From Zarea fungicola (lineage: Eukaryota > Ascomycota > Sordariomycetes > Hypocreales > Cordycipitaceae): a stretch of DNA of 64,000 bases. Position numbers and translations under genes: made by a program. This document shows positions 22,672 to 34,615 of this stretch, one piece after another. The stretch is from assembly GCA_900169235.1 (NCBI GenBank), contig FWCC01000299.1, positions 79,576 to 143,575 on the forward strand, given 5' to 3'. The notes beneath the pieces were generated by a model. The model was given only the letters and a program-made list of their open reading frames with translations, was not told the origin of the DNA and made no database searches. Each line of letters begins with the position of its first letter. Position 1 is the stretch's first letter.

Positions 22672-23149
22672 GATGGGCGGGAATGGCTTGCAATCTCAGC
22701 TAGCAACTTCTGTCCCTACGTCTCTTAGTTGACGAAGATGAAGCCAGCGGATTTGTAAATGTGAAATTGAGGCTCGAGGATATGCAGATTGATACAATAA
22801 GGTCGGGTGGAGGAATTTTGGTGGGGGCTGGGGGAGGGAGGATTGCCAGCCAACTCCGAGCTCTCTAGCGCGTCCTGAACGCGACTGAACGCGAGTTTTC
22901 GCGTCTGGTGCCACAAGTGTCTGCTAAAGTGGTTTGCGCCACAAGTGGCGCACAATCTCTCAAGTCTAGCAGCGTAGCATCACTTCAAAGCCGGAGGACC
23001 CACTGCACGTGCCGCTTACCTCGGCCACTGGTCGGAACAATCTGAGGAAAGCGTTTAAACGATAGCTCATCTTCTAACTTTCGTCGCCTCTGCGCAAGTC
23101 TAAAGTCAAGTTGTGACATGCTGTAGTATAAAGCTGCATCTGTTGCATC
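22672..23149. promoter_or_regulatory. Shared bidirectional promoter MCM7 / PEX1
   Basis: 478 bp lie between two divergent start codons. The ACGCG cluster inside it is nearer MCM7 (about 200-235 bp) than PEX1 (about 245-280 bp). Two near-identical GCGCCACAAGTG(G/T)-like pieces flank it at about 22,910-22,950. Confidence 0.5.
22869..22904. promoter_or_regulatory. Cluster of four ACGCG (MBF-type) cores upstream of MCM7
   Basis: In 36 bp there are four ACGCG cores: CGCGT at 22869 and 22900, and ACGCG at 22879 and 22889. On the MCM7 strand one reads ACGCGAAAA, matching both the MCB and SCB/E2F-like consensus. Motifs are seen directly; regulation by MBF is inferred from yeast MCM genes. Confidence 0.6.
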
Positions 23150-26100
23150 ATGGCTCCCAGAAAGAATGCGCAGTCGGTGAATGCCGAGCTCTCAATTGTC
23201 CATTTGAAGAACTGCTTGGTTAACCTCCCCCCCACCTTGGTGTCGCTGCTCGTTAATGTTAATACGGTATGTCTAACTTGAGCAAGAAGACATAAGCTTA
23301 CCACTAACGCTTCTAACTTTTTTAATGTCCATAGCCGGCGCAGAATGTTGTTGTTGAGCTTAGCTTTCGCGCGCCAGCACTTGGTTCACAGTCGTCCTCG
23401 GGTACCCACGAGCGATCCGTCTTTCTCGGCTGGACAGGCATGCCGAGCAAACGAAAAACTGCGGCCCCAGTCAGTCGCGAAAGTGGAAGAATATCGTCTC
23501 GGGATCAAGATATTCAACTCGTAGAGATTGACGCTACGCTCGCTCATACTCTCGGCCTGAGTGACGGTCAAAAGGTCACAGCAACTGTCCATGTCGATCC
23601 CCCAATCGCGCATACCATTAACATTGAGCCTATGACTCCTGAAGACTGGGAGATCATTGAGCTCCATGCGACCTTTCTTGAGCTTAATCTTCAGTCTCAA
23701 ATTAGAGCCCTTCCGAACCCGGCATACACCGGTTCTGGCGACAAGCCAATGCCGCCGCATCCTCTGACGCTTCATCTCTCGCCAACCTCGACTGCTAATA
23801 TCAAAATTATCTCACTAGACCCAGGGCCCCCCGTAACTGCTGCGTTCGCAAAACTTTCACCGAACGCCGAGGTAATCGTCGCCCCCAAGACCCGCACCAA
23901 GCAAGCCCAAAACAGCGGCGACCATCGAAGCGTAGCCAGCACCTCGCGGTCGAGACGCAGTGGTACGAGCACCATTCGCCGAAAGAACGTGAGGGAAGAG
24001 CGCAAACCGACCATGTTCCTGCGCGCCATCGACAAGTCATATTGCGCAGATTGGTTCGATGTCTCCGTAGCGATCCATGACAAGGTTGTTTGGGTCGACC
24101 GCGATCATCTCTTCTCCAACGAGTTCCGTGGAGTTAATTTCGTGGTGGTCGATGTAATCAGACCAGCAGGTCTCCAGAAGCCTCAACCCGAAGGAGAAGC
24201 TGCACAGGCGCAAACACCAGCCGCAACAAAAGTCGTAGCGCGTCTTCTGGCCTGGGACGACCCGCCAAATGGACAAACCGCGGCCATATCAGAACCACTC
24301 TGCGCCGCGCTTGGATGTTCTGGTATTGTCGGCGGCGTGATCAAGTTACAAGCTGCACCACAGCAGCTTGGCCGCAATGCTGTTCTAGCCATCAAAGTCT
24401 TCCCCTTTGCGGCCAGCTTGAAGTCGGCGGAAGGCTTGCGATTTGGCAGCGAAACAAAGGCCGAGAAGGAGGAATCTGCTAAGCGATTCAAGCATATTTA
24501 CTATGGCACCAAGGAGAAACCTGGCTTACTGCAAGGCCCTGTGACTGACGGTGTTGTCGTGGGCTTGTATGGTGGGCTCGACGCACCTCAGGGTTGGGAA
24601 GGTGGCATCATTCGATTTGAGTATAGTACAGATCACGACCAGGTCAAGGATACAACCAATTGGCTAGCTGGCGTGGATTCTAAACTACAGGTTGAATTCC
24701 AGCCGCCTGTACCTCGGCCAAGCTTCGTCGTTGACTCGGACGAGTTTGATCTTCTACCGGCCCATGATTCTGCTCTAGTCGGCATCAACAATCTTCTCAA
24801 GTCGTTAGAGTCGCATTTGTCGCACTTATCTTCCGTTCTCTTGACTGGAACCATGGGTGCCGGGAAAACTGCCGTGGCCAAACATATGGCTGAGAAGTTG
24901 CGCAAAGAGACTCTATTTTATACGATATACTTCTCCTGCCGGAAGCTAGTGACGGACGAAACGAGAGTATCGACCATTCGAGAGACACTTGAGCGCCTAT
25001 TCATGTCCGCCAGCTGGGGAGCCCGCTTAGGAGGCAGAGGTATAGTGGTCCTGGACGATCTCGACAAGCTCTGCCCGGTCGAAACAGAGTTACAAGTTGG
25101 CAACGATAACGGACGAAGTCGTCAAATCAGTGAAGCGATACGATCGATAGTAAGACAATACTGCGGGCGGGATAGCAGCATTGTCCTTTTGGCTACCGCA
25201 GAGAGCAAAGATTCTCTTAACAGTGTTGTTGTGAGTGGTCATGTTGTGAGAGAAATTGTAGAGTTGAAGGCGCCAGACAAAGAAGCGCGACGAAGAGTCA
25301 TGGAGACTATCGCAAAGCAAAATGCCGTGTCAGCAGAGGACACAGACTGCCTCGGCAGTAACAGTCGACCAACAACGGCTGATGGCACCAACATTGAGGA
25401 AAATGGCGATTGGCTCCATGGAGCAGACCAATCAGGAGCAGCAGTCTCAAAATCTACAGACAGTGGTTTTATCCTCGATTCCGACCTAGATTTCCTTGAC
25501 ATCGCAGGAGAAACCGATGGTTACATGCCCGGAGACTTAACCGTAGTTATATCCCGTGCCAGAAACGAAGCCATTATACGGGGTCTCAGCGAATCGCCCA
25601 ACGATACTACCGCTAGCGCCATTCATCTAAGTCGAGTCGACTTTGACAAAGCCCTGGAGGGCTTTACACCAGCCTCTCTACGGAATGTATCCCTGCAAAG
25701 CTCCACAACGACATTTAAATCTATCGGCGGTCTCCAAGAAACAAGAAAGATTCTGCTCGAGACACTACAATACCCTACAAAGTACGCTCCCATCTTCTCG
25801 CAATGCCCTCTCCGTTTGCGTTCGGGTCTTTTGCTGTATGGATTTCCTGGATGCGGCAAGACGCTCCTTGCCAGCGCTGTGGCGGGTGAGTGTGGTCTGA
25901 ACTTCATCAGCGTCAAGGGTCCTGAAATTCTAAACAAGTACATCGGTGCCTCAGAAAAGAGCGTTCGTGACTTGTTCGACCGTGCGCAGGCCGCGAGACC
26001 CTGTGTGCTTTTCTTTGATGAGTTTGACTCCATCGCTCCGAAGAGAGGACATGACTCAACTGGTGTGACGGACCGTGTAGTAAACCAGCTGCTCACGCAA

Positions 26101-26892
26101 ATGGACGGTGCCGAGGGTCTCTCCGGCGTCTACGTGCTTGCCGCCACGTCACGCCCTGATCTCATCGACCCAGCTCTTCTCCGACCAGGTCGTCTCGACA
26201 AGTCGCTTCTATGCGATATGCCCACCGCGGAGGACCGCCTTGACATTATCAAAGCGCTATTCCAAAAGGTTAGGCTTTCTGACGAGCTCACCGAGTCCGA
26301 GAATGCGTGGGAGGAGGTTGCCCGCCGCACAGACGGCTTCTCTGGCGCCGACCTGCAGGCGCTCGTGTCTAACTCACAGCTCGAGGCCATCCACGATGTA
26401 CTCGACGTCGGTGCTGTTTCCAGTACGACTCGCACGAACAAGAGCAGCGGTCAGAATGGTGGCGGTTGTGGAATGACCCAGAGTTTTGTGCAGTTCCGCT
26501 ACGGTACTGATGCGGAGCAGTCGTTGTCTACCAAGCCTGTCGCGCAGAGCAAATCTGTCGCGCTCATGGAGCAGGTCGCCATCACATCCAAGCTCGAGCA
26601 AATCAAACTCGCCCGCCGAAAGGAGAAGCAGATGCACAAGGGACCGGCTTCTATGGGCTATGATGGTTCATTTACTAATGGCGATAGCAAGACAGCGCCC
26701 GAGGATCAGAAGGAAGTCGTCATTGGCTGGGATCACCTTGTCAAAGCGTTAGACAATACACGGGCGAGCATCAGTCAAGACGAGAGGAGCCGCCTGGAAC
26801 GCATCTACCACGAGTTTGTCGCCGGTCGCAGCGGCAAGTTGAAAGACGGGCAGGGAAGCACAGAAATTGGAGGGCGCAGCAGCCTCATGTAA
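23150..26892 (+). CDS. pex1: Peroxisome biogenesis AAA ATPase Pex1
   Basis: Exons 23150-23266 and 23335-26892 join in phase 0 across a 68-nt intron (GTATGT, TTCTAAC, ATAG), giving 1224 residues. The N-terminal double-psi-barrel-like domain is recognisable from HLKNCLVNLPP at about 19-29 and LEIDATLA-type strands. The first, degenerate AAA domain has GTMGAGKT at about 545 and VVLDDLDKL. The second, active one has GFPGCGKT at about 876, FFDEFDSIAPKRG as Walker B, and a complete SRH with ATSRPDLIDPALLRPGRLD. Pex1 with Pex6 extracts ubiquitinated Pex5 from the peroxisome membrane. The second Walker A with Cys (PGCGKT) is normal for Pex1. It is divergent from MCM7. Confidence 0.96.
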
Positions 26893-27672
26893 GAATGCTC
26901 AAAGCGCGGCAAATGTATAGGTATAATAATACGCTAGTGTACTTTTATTGTTATGATTCTGCTTTGCACTGTTCGGTCAACATCTGTCTAACCCATTTAT
27001 CAGGAAGGCAAGTTACAGAAGCAGCAGACTGTTCTCGTCAGCATCGATTTATTGCCTCTAGGACTACTAACCAACTCCGGCGGCAACGCCTTTGCTTCAT
27101 GCTGAAGTAGATGCGACTTTTCTAATGGAATATGGCTCGTGCGTTTCTCGCCGAATTTTATGATTTGGCTGCGAAGCCGGTATCTGCCAAGGCTCAAGGA
27201 ATAAGTATCTATAAATGAGAATAAGAAGAATAAGGAGAACCAGGAGAAGCTATTTATACGTCGGTATCACGACAAAAGTAACAGTATTGAGCGATGAAGC
27301 AAAACATGTAGTTAGTCTTCCAGACGCGCAGCAACTCACTGCTATACGACATAGTGACAGAACGTTCCCCGTCTGCTTTCGCTTTGCAACTGCTGGTGAA
27401 ACAAGAAGCATTGAGTAGCCACTCTTTTCCATAATTATGGTTGCTTGCGATATTGTAAAGACAAATACTTGCGCCACAAGACGTACGCATTGTAAAAGCC
27501 AAAGTAACAAGCAAAAACATGCCAACAAATAGGTGGCTCGCCTCTCGTAGCCTAAGTGATACGTAACCAGAGTTTGGGCACAACTTGAAAGTTTCGTTCA
27601 AGCTGTATCGATATTAAACGTGATACCGCTTAATGCCAAGTCAATTTTTGGGCTCTTCGCTCCTTTTTGCCG
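26893..27672. other. Intergenic between convergent genes PEX1 and MET22
   Basis: 780 bp of 3' flanks. A 115-codon frame on the minus strand (27254-27601) lacks any recognisable motif and has unusual composition; I do not call it. Confidence 0.5.
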
Positions 27673-28755
27673 TTACTGCGCTTCCGCCGAGGCGATTTCC
27701 GCTGCCAGTATTTCGTTCGCCTTCTTGAAGATCGCATCATGTACACATGCCCTTGCCGCAATCATGCCCTTGTTCGCATGAAGCGCTCGCCCTGCGCCGA
27801 AGTCAATCGCCTTGCCGTCAAAATCTGTAATTTTTCCACCAAGTTCCGTAAAGATGAGCTGCGTCCCCGCATTGTCCCAAATGTGAAAGACGGCCGTCTC
27901 GCGCGCGCCGAGCCGTACCCAGGTGTCCGCACTACCCAGGACCAACGCTGCGTAGCGCATGTGGCTGGCCCAGAGGTCCAGCCCGGGATACTGTGCACCG
28001 AACTCGGCAGCAAGCGTTCGCGTAAGCTCATGGTTGGTAGAACTGGACTTCTGGCAATCGACGAAACACAGGTCCTTTAGATCGCCAGGTCCCGCCAGCG
28101 GTGCCGCGAGGGGCAAGGCCGGGGATGACAAGAGTGATGCTGCTTGAGAGGGGAAGCGTCGAATTGTAGTGCCGTGGCCCTTGACAGCAGTCAGAATGAC
28201 ACCGAGGCCGTCTCTGTCGACGACATCGTCGTAAACTCTGCCATCGTCGGCGACTTTCAAACTCGGACAGCCCAGTACCCCAACGATTTCCTTACCATTC
28301 TCAATCAGCGCAAGCGACACGGCATATTGCTGCCCGCGCAAAAAAGTCGCCGTGCCATCAATTGGATCCATGACCCAGAATCGTCCTGAGTGCCCGCCCT
28401 GACCTGAGCCGCCCAAGTCAATCAAATCCAGCATTTCTTCCATCGAAGAGGGGCTTGCTAGTGTCTCACCACCAGCCTCGGCAGATGACAAGACCACTTC
28501 ATAGACTTTGTCTCGCAACTGCACATCGCTTCGAAGCACCGATGAATCCTCTTCGCCCAGGAAGCCATCGCAGGGAAACGCCGCGTGTAGGGCACTGATG
28601 AGAAGTGCCTGGGCAGCAAAGTCGGCTACTGTCACAGGTGTAGCATCAGCCTTGGGCACCGCGTTGACTTGGGACTGAATTCTCTTGGTAAGAATGGCGG
28701 CTCGCAAAACGGCCGCCTCGGCAATCGCTCGCTCGTGTTCAAGGCTTGCGGTCAT
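27673..28755 (-). CDS. met22: 3'(2'),5'-bisphosphate nucleotidase (Met22/Hal2)
   Basis: A single exon of 360 residues. The frame opens further upstream but the first ATG is at 28755, giving the family length. It belongs to the Li-sensitive, Mg-dependent inositol-monophosphatase-like superfamily. Metal-binding motifs are GEED at 67-70, WVMDPIDGT near 127-135, and a downstream HIWDNAGTQLIFTE that supplies the last aspartate. The enzyme converts 3'-phosphoadenosine 5'-phosphate to AMP, clearing the by-product of sulfate assimilation. In yeast it is the target of Na and Li toxicity. It sits upstream of CHD1 in tandem on the same strand, with 694 bp between. Confidence 0.94.
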   Translation of the reverse strand: MTASLEHERAIAEAAVLRAAILTKRIQSQVNAVPKADATPVTVADFAAQALLISALHAAFPCDGFLGEEDSSVLRSDVQLRDKVYEVVLSSAEAGGETLASPSSMEEMLDLIDLGGSGQGGHSGRFWVMDPIDGTATFLRGQQYAVSLALIENGKEIVGVLGCPSLKVADDGRVYDDVVDRDGLGVILTAVKGHGTTIRRFPSQAASLLSSPALPLAAPLAGPGDLKDLCFVDCQKSSSTNHELTRTLAAEFGAQYPGLDLWASHMRYAALVLGSADTWVRLGARETAVFHIWDNAGTQLIFTELGGKITDFDGKAIDFGAGRALHANKGMIAARACVHDAIFKKANEILAAEIASAEAQ

Positions 28756-29449
28756 TATTGTCTGGTTTGGGGGCTGTTTCTTGGTAGAACATTGCCATTC
28801 CAAGTGGAGGTGACTTTTTTGCTACGAGTAGGTGGGACGAACAAAGCTGTACAAGTGACATTCTTGAACCGAAAAGATGAACGTCCCTAAGCTCAGAGCC
28901 ACTAAGTTGTCTCTAGTACAAGTTTCACCCCAGTTTACAACCAGCAGATCGGAGAACTTTAATATAATAATTATGATATTTCATAAGGAAAGGCTTCAAG
29001 ACATGTCGCACAGCCAACTCTATTACTTCAGCGATCGAATTTAACTTACACATTGTTTGCTTTGGCAATTAAGACAATTTGTGGTGGTAGAAGCACAGAC
29101 CACCTCCTGATAACACATGTGCCGCCTCACCAAGAAACAAACAGAATATTGCCACTTCTTCACAAATCGCAACACCCTCAAAAATTCTAATCAGACAGCG
29201 ACCCACGGCGAACTCCTTCCCCACACCATTCATGAGCCGTTTCCTAATGCTAAGCATCTTGGGTATGTTGTGCAGCGGCTTGCTTTAGGCCATTAACAAA
29301 ATCTTAAAAATTCAACCATTGTACCAAACGCCAGATATATGCGGGGGGGGGAAATGCAAGAGGCTTCAAAATCCGTTGGCGAATCAAATACATATCTTGG
29401 CTTCACCATGCTCAAGATCTAAGGTTCCACTACCATGTCCATGGGCGGC
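28756..29449. other. Intergenic between MET22 start and CHD1 stop
   Basis: 694 bp including the MET22 promoter and the CHD1 3' flank. It is AT-rich at 28.9-29.1 kb, and a G9 run lies at about 29,342. No gene seen. Confidence 0.5.
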
Positions 29450-32400
29450 CTACGCTCCATTCGTACTTGACTTGGCCGGGCCGCCTTCCTTGTTGCGAGC
29501 ATGTAGCGTTCGGTACATATTGCTCAATCGTTTACCTGTTACACTTTTGCTCGTGTCATCGACAGGCCAAAGCGCTGCCAAGAAATCCCTATTTGCACTA
29601 GTCAGCAAGCTCATATCTCATGATACGAATAAGTCAGCTTACCAGAAATTATCCTTTAAACCTCCATCCGCAATTGTAGCTGGAAGCCTCTCATCAAGGA
29701 ACGTTCCAATTACAACCAGTTCTACCGCAAATATTGATGCACGCTCCTTGCTCGACTTGACGTTGTCCTTTGTGGTTGAAAGAATCTTCTCGAAATTCTC
29801 ACGAACGGGTTTCAGGAGGTACCAAATCATTGCATCATTATCTTGGCCGCGCTGGTCTGCATTGTCGCCAATCTTGCGCAGTTCATCCAGCCGCTGAATG
29901 GCTTTTGCTCGCCTTTCGTCCAGGGGCCGGTGCTCATAGTGGCTGCTTCTCTCGCGATCGCCATGCCGATCTTCGCGACGATAGTCGTCACGTCTATCAT
30001 CGCGTCTGTCATCGCGCCTTTCCTCACGTCGATAGTCATCTCGTCTATCGTCGCGTCTGTCTTCGCGCCTATCATCACGCCTCTCATCGCGTCTATCGTC
30101 TCGTCTATCGTCCCGTCTATCATCACGTCGATAGTCGTCGCGTCTGTCATCACGTCTATAATCATCGCGACGGTAGTCGTCCCTACGGTACTCATCCCGA
30201 ATCCGAGGCTTCTCACGTCTTCGTTCACGGTCATCATCATCCCGGCGGCGCGGCTTGTCAGTTCTGTCGTGTCTGTCATCATGTCTGCTGCTGCGGCGTC
30301 CGTCTTCAGATCGATGGCTCTTGGCAGGACGAGAATCTTCGTGGGAGCCATGCTTGCGTTTCAGCTCTGGCCGCGGGGTACCGCGATCATGTTCCCTATC
30401 CTTGTCACGCGGTCGCTTAGCAACTTGGCCGCTTGGAGATGCGGCGGCGCTATTGCGATGACCATTGGCCGTTTGCTTTTTTATGCGCAGACCGTCAGAT
30501 GTCCTGTGGCTGGGGCGATCACCGGATTGTCTTGCAAGAAGCACAGAAAGCAGATACTCAGACCGTCGCACAAGGTGTACTGCACCAGGTGCCTTGAGTT
30601 TGTCATTGGCCTTTGTCCGCTCTTCTTTTTTGCCCACGCGATGCTCTTCCAGGAACATCTTCTCTAGAAGTTCGAGCTCCGGGTCATCACGAATCTGTAC
30701 CCATGCTCCGAAACCGTGCCTGTCAATGCCCACAAGGAGCATTGCATCTTCTTTAGCACCCCACGGGCAACTATAGTTCGCCCCCTTGGTCGCGTCGGGT
30801 AACCGGAATGTTCTGAAATCGGCTTGGCTTCTTATAGAGTCGTGCAGTAATTGAAGCTGCTTGGGCCTTTCAATTGCCGTCTCCGCATTAACTTTTTTCA
30901 GTTCACCAAAATCGATCAAAACAGCTTTCTTGTCTTTTTTGGTCAACATCTTACCCATCTTCTTCTCTTCCTCGACCATCTTGTTCAAGTTATCGTCAAC
31001 AGCTGATTGTGCGGCTTTAATAAAATCGTCCAGAACAGATTTAACAAAATCGGCATCTCTTTCGACAAGCTTTGCTTCGCGGATAATGTCATCCCGTCGA
31101 TTGTCCATTGAGCCGTATCGGAAATAGGCCTTGATGAGATTTCGTTGCTCCTTGTCATTGAGTGGACGCTTAGGATCAGCCAGCAGGGCCTGTTTCTCCT
31201 CCTCTTCCAGTTGCTGTTCCCTCTGTCGTTTCTTAAGTCGATCAGCTCGTTCAGATTCACGATTGCGGCTTTTGACTGCTGCTCGTCGCGGGGCACTCTC
31301 AGCGGCAACTTTGGCAAGATAATCCTCATGCTGTCTTTTTTCCTCATCCGCTTTAATCTCAGCCAACTTATCGGCGGGAATGATTTGGTCCCAGTCAAGG
31401 TTTATGTCGTCCACTTTGACATCAGTAATTTGCATGAAGTTGTCCCAGTCTATGCCGCCACTACTGAGATTGATCTTGTCATCGACTTTCGTCTTGGTAA
31501 CTTCAGCGTTTTCAAGGATAGAATCGATATCTAGTTGCTCCAAGCGTTCCTGGTTGCCGCTCTGCTCAAACATTTTCGACGATCGCATTTTCAAAACCAT
31601 TTGAATGTCCTCATTCGAGGATGGTCCATCTACTTTGATGCCCTTCTTGTTGAGCTCTTCCTTGAATGCTGCCTTGCCGTCGTCAGTAACACCAGCCTGG
31701 ATAGTAAGATACTCTAACAACAGCTTATTGCGCGCACGCTCCAGGACTTCTTCCTCGACGGTTTCCTTGGATACGAGTCGGTAGATGTTGACGGGTCGCT
31801 TTTGGCCGATTCGATGGGCTCGAGCCATGGCTTGTAAATCAGCCTGTGGATTCCAATCTGAATCAAAGATAACAACAGTGTCTGCTGTCATTAGATTGAT
31901 ACCCAGGCCACCAGCTCGAGTAGAGAGCAAGAAGCAGAAATCTTCGCTGTCGTCGGCATTGAAATGATTGATGGCCATTCGTCTGGGGCCGGCGGCAATA
32001 GTTCCGTCAAGTCTCTGAAATTTGTAGCCACGGAGAGACATATAGTCGCCAAGAATATCGAGCATCCTCACCATCTGGCTAAAGATGAGAACGCGATGGC
32101 CATCCCTTTTTAGTTTAGATAGTAACTGGTCGAGAAGCATCATCTTGCCACTGCTTGTGATGAGACCTTTGATCTGGTCTTCACGGCGGATACTGCCAGC
32201 CAGCACACGCTCTTCTGCGCCAGGAAACATGTAGGGATGATTACTGATCTTCTTGAGCTCCATCATGATGTTGAGCAACGAGTTTTTGTGCCCACTGCTA
32301 GCATCAGAGAGCGCAGCATAATTCCTAGTCAGGATATTCTTGTAGTAATCCAGCTGAACATCAGAAAGTTCGACACGAATGATCTTTTCTGTCTTGGGTG

Positions 32401-34615
32401 GCAGGTCGGATTCCACAGTTTCTTTTGTACGGCGCAGAATATACGGTGCAATGGCAGAATGAAGTTCTTGAAGTTTTTCTTGGGCATCAGCTGCAGAAAG
32501 GGTATCAAGGTCTTCATCGATATTAACCTTGCCAGGGTTGAGAAAGTCTAGAAGTGCAGCAAGCTCTGAAAGGTTGTTTTGTATAGGTGTGCCCGTAATA
32601 AGAACTTTGCAAGGGACGCCAAAGCCAACCAAGCGCATATAAAGCTGAGATTCGCTGTTTTTGAGACGATGGGCTTCATCGACGGCAAGGACTTGCCATT
32701 TGATGGATTGAAGAAACTGCCAGTCTTGGAGAATAAACTCGTACGAGGTTACAAGAACGTTGAACTTTGGCTTCTTGGGGTTGCCATCAACAAGCAGCTC
32801 ATTTTCTCGAATGATACTGCGAGCATCCTCGGGGCCAAGATAAACGACATAGTTCATATCTGGGGCCCAGTTATTGAACGTGTCGCACCATGCTGGAATG
32901 ACGCTGAGAGGGGCAACAACCAGCGACGGTCCTTCTTGTCGACGACAGTTGCGCAGCCAACTAAGGAAAGACACCGTTTGAACAGTTTTTCCGAGACCCA
33001 TTTCATCAGCCAGAATGACATTGTTTCCCCGACACCAGTTGAGGGCAAGAAAGTTGAGGCCACGAAGCTGAAAAGCACGCAACTCGCCACCCTTGATGTA
33101 ACTTGGCTGCTCATCAAGTTTTGTCATCCTAGAACGTGTATCCAAATTGGTCTCTTTGCGATCTGACTGCCATGATCTGGAGGCACGATCCAAGTACTGG
33201 TCAATCTTGTCCTGGAATTGAGCACTGATTTCAGAAGCCGTTTCCCACGTACATTCTTCGTAGGTGAGACCCTTCCATTTGACGAAGTATTCTGGACCAT
33301 CATCGCCATCGCGAACATTGACAACTCTTTCGACTTGTGTGAAGTCTTCAAACGCTTCTTCGTCGCGTTCGCGGTCAAGGAAGTATTGCTCCTTTGTTTC
33401 AGGAGGTACATCCTCTCCAAAGCGGATATCAAGTTCGTACTCAACGAGCTTTCGGAAGTAGTTTTCTACCTTGCGAAAGCCGCGTACATTGCGTAAGGAC
33501 TCGATGGTTTCCCAGGTATCGTGCAAGTTTGACTTTCCTTGCCACTTCACAAAGTATTCAAAGTCGTTCCGGTTGGAGTCGTAGGCAGGTGCACCACCAT
33601 CCTTTACACGGTGTTTGATAACCTTTTCGACATATGGCGAGTCGTCGACGTAATCGGCCACGTAGTACCCCTGAGCAACCTCAGTGTCATCTTCGTCCTC
33701 CTCCTCCCCGTCTGTCTCTTCATAGGCTCCTTGTTGTACCACTTGTGCGGCTCGGCGGCTAGACCATCGCTTCTCGGTGAGGGCCAGAGCCGGTTGTGCT
33801 TCGAGACGTTGCCGAGCCCGCTTTAATTGACTCTTTGCTCGTGCGCCACCATATGTGTCTGAATCGGAATCGGAATCGTTTGTAGACAGTTGTAGAACAG
33901 GAGTTCCTCGTTTTGAGGCTATCAGTCATGTTAGTAGGTACGTATCACGTTAGATACAGTAGAGTGGCGCATACACGCATGAGAGTTATCGACACGTCGT
34001 CGCTTAATTTGGCGGCGGCTGACGGGTTCAGCATCGGATTCAGATTCGGATTCAACCTGGCAACAACTGTAAGTATGTATTTCGGATTAAAATTTGCCGT
34101 GGACGACGTACAATTTTGATTTGTTCGCGAGGGCGGCGCTGCACTCAAATGTTAGCGTCAGTGGACATGGTGAAAAATTTTCACGTGCGGGGATGTCGTA
34201 CGCTGCGACGTAGGCCATAAAGCTCTGGATTGGCTCTAATGTATTTTTCTTCGTCGCGAGAAGCTTTTCGCTTGGAACCTTGATTTGAGTCGGTAGAACT
34301 GGCACGGCCGCGCGGTTCGTCGTTTTGATCATGGGGAGAGGGCAGATCATTGTTCATCTCAAAGTCGGCGTCGTGTGACGCATCATCAGCACTGGATTCT
34401 TCGCTTTCTGACATGCGATCCTCATCGGAGATGTTGCTTGCGACACCACTGACGCCTCTGTTGGATCCCATCGGTGAGGCTCTGTGTGAGGGAGTCACGG
34501 AGCGATCGGAGGCATCGCTGGGACTGCGAGGGCGTTGTGCGAGGATATGAGAGTCATTTGTATCGTCTTCTATTACATGCCCATTTATAGGGCTGCCCAA
34601 AGCAGGGCTAGACAT
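29450..34615 (-). CDS. chd1: Chromodomain helicase DNA-binding protein Chd1
   Basis: Exons (minus) are 34202-34615, 34112-34138 (27 nt), 33975-34056, 29643-33918 and 29450-29588; phases agree and give 1645 residues. The acidic N-terminus leads to tandem chromodomains (about 250-400, each with YFVKW). The SNF2 ATPase has DEMGLGKT at about 477-484 and DEAH at about 587, and helicase C ends with RAHRIGQ at about 874. The SANT/SLIDE-type DNA-binding region follows near 1150-1250. A long Arg/Asp-rich repeat tract comes next. The last exon restores the conserved C-terminal CHCT domain (DNFW joined to DFLAALWPVDD). Chd1 spaces nucleosomes on transcribed genes. Skipping the micro-exons or the last exon would truncate the protein, so a plain frame-based call would be wrong at both ends. 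Confidence 0.96.
29985..30240 (-). repeat. In-frame Arg/Asp repeat tract in CHD1 (RRDD(Y) units)
   Basis: Inside CHD1, about residues 1400-1485, the units RDDYRRDD and RRDDRRDD are iterated many times. The DNA is a degenerate tandem repeat of roughly 12-24 nt. The antisense strand is consequently open in several frames and gives false coding signal there. The tract is strongly charged and probably disordered. Confidence 0.85.

Noticed and set aside
27254..27601. 115-codon minus-strand frame between PEX1 and MET22
   Set aside because: Lies in the 3' flanks of convergent genes, with unusual composition and no recognisable motif.
28756..28803. 16-residue N-terminal extension of MET22
   Set aside because: It begins at TTG; the ATG at 28755 gives the normal family length.
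29827..30667. Long open frames antisense to CHD1 (up to 274 codons)
   Set aside because: They mirror the Arg/Asp repeat of CHD1; the repetitive codons keep other frames open. No motif, and the sense frame is clearly conserved.
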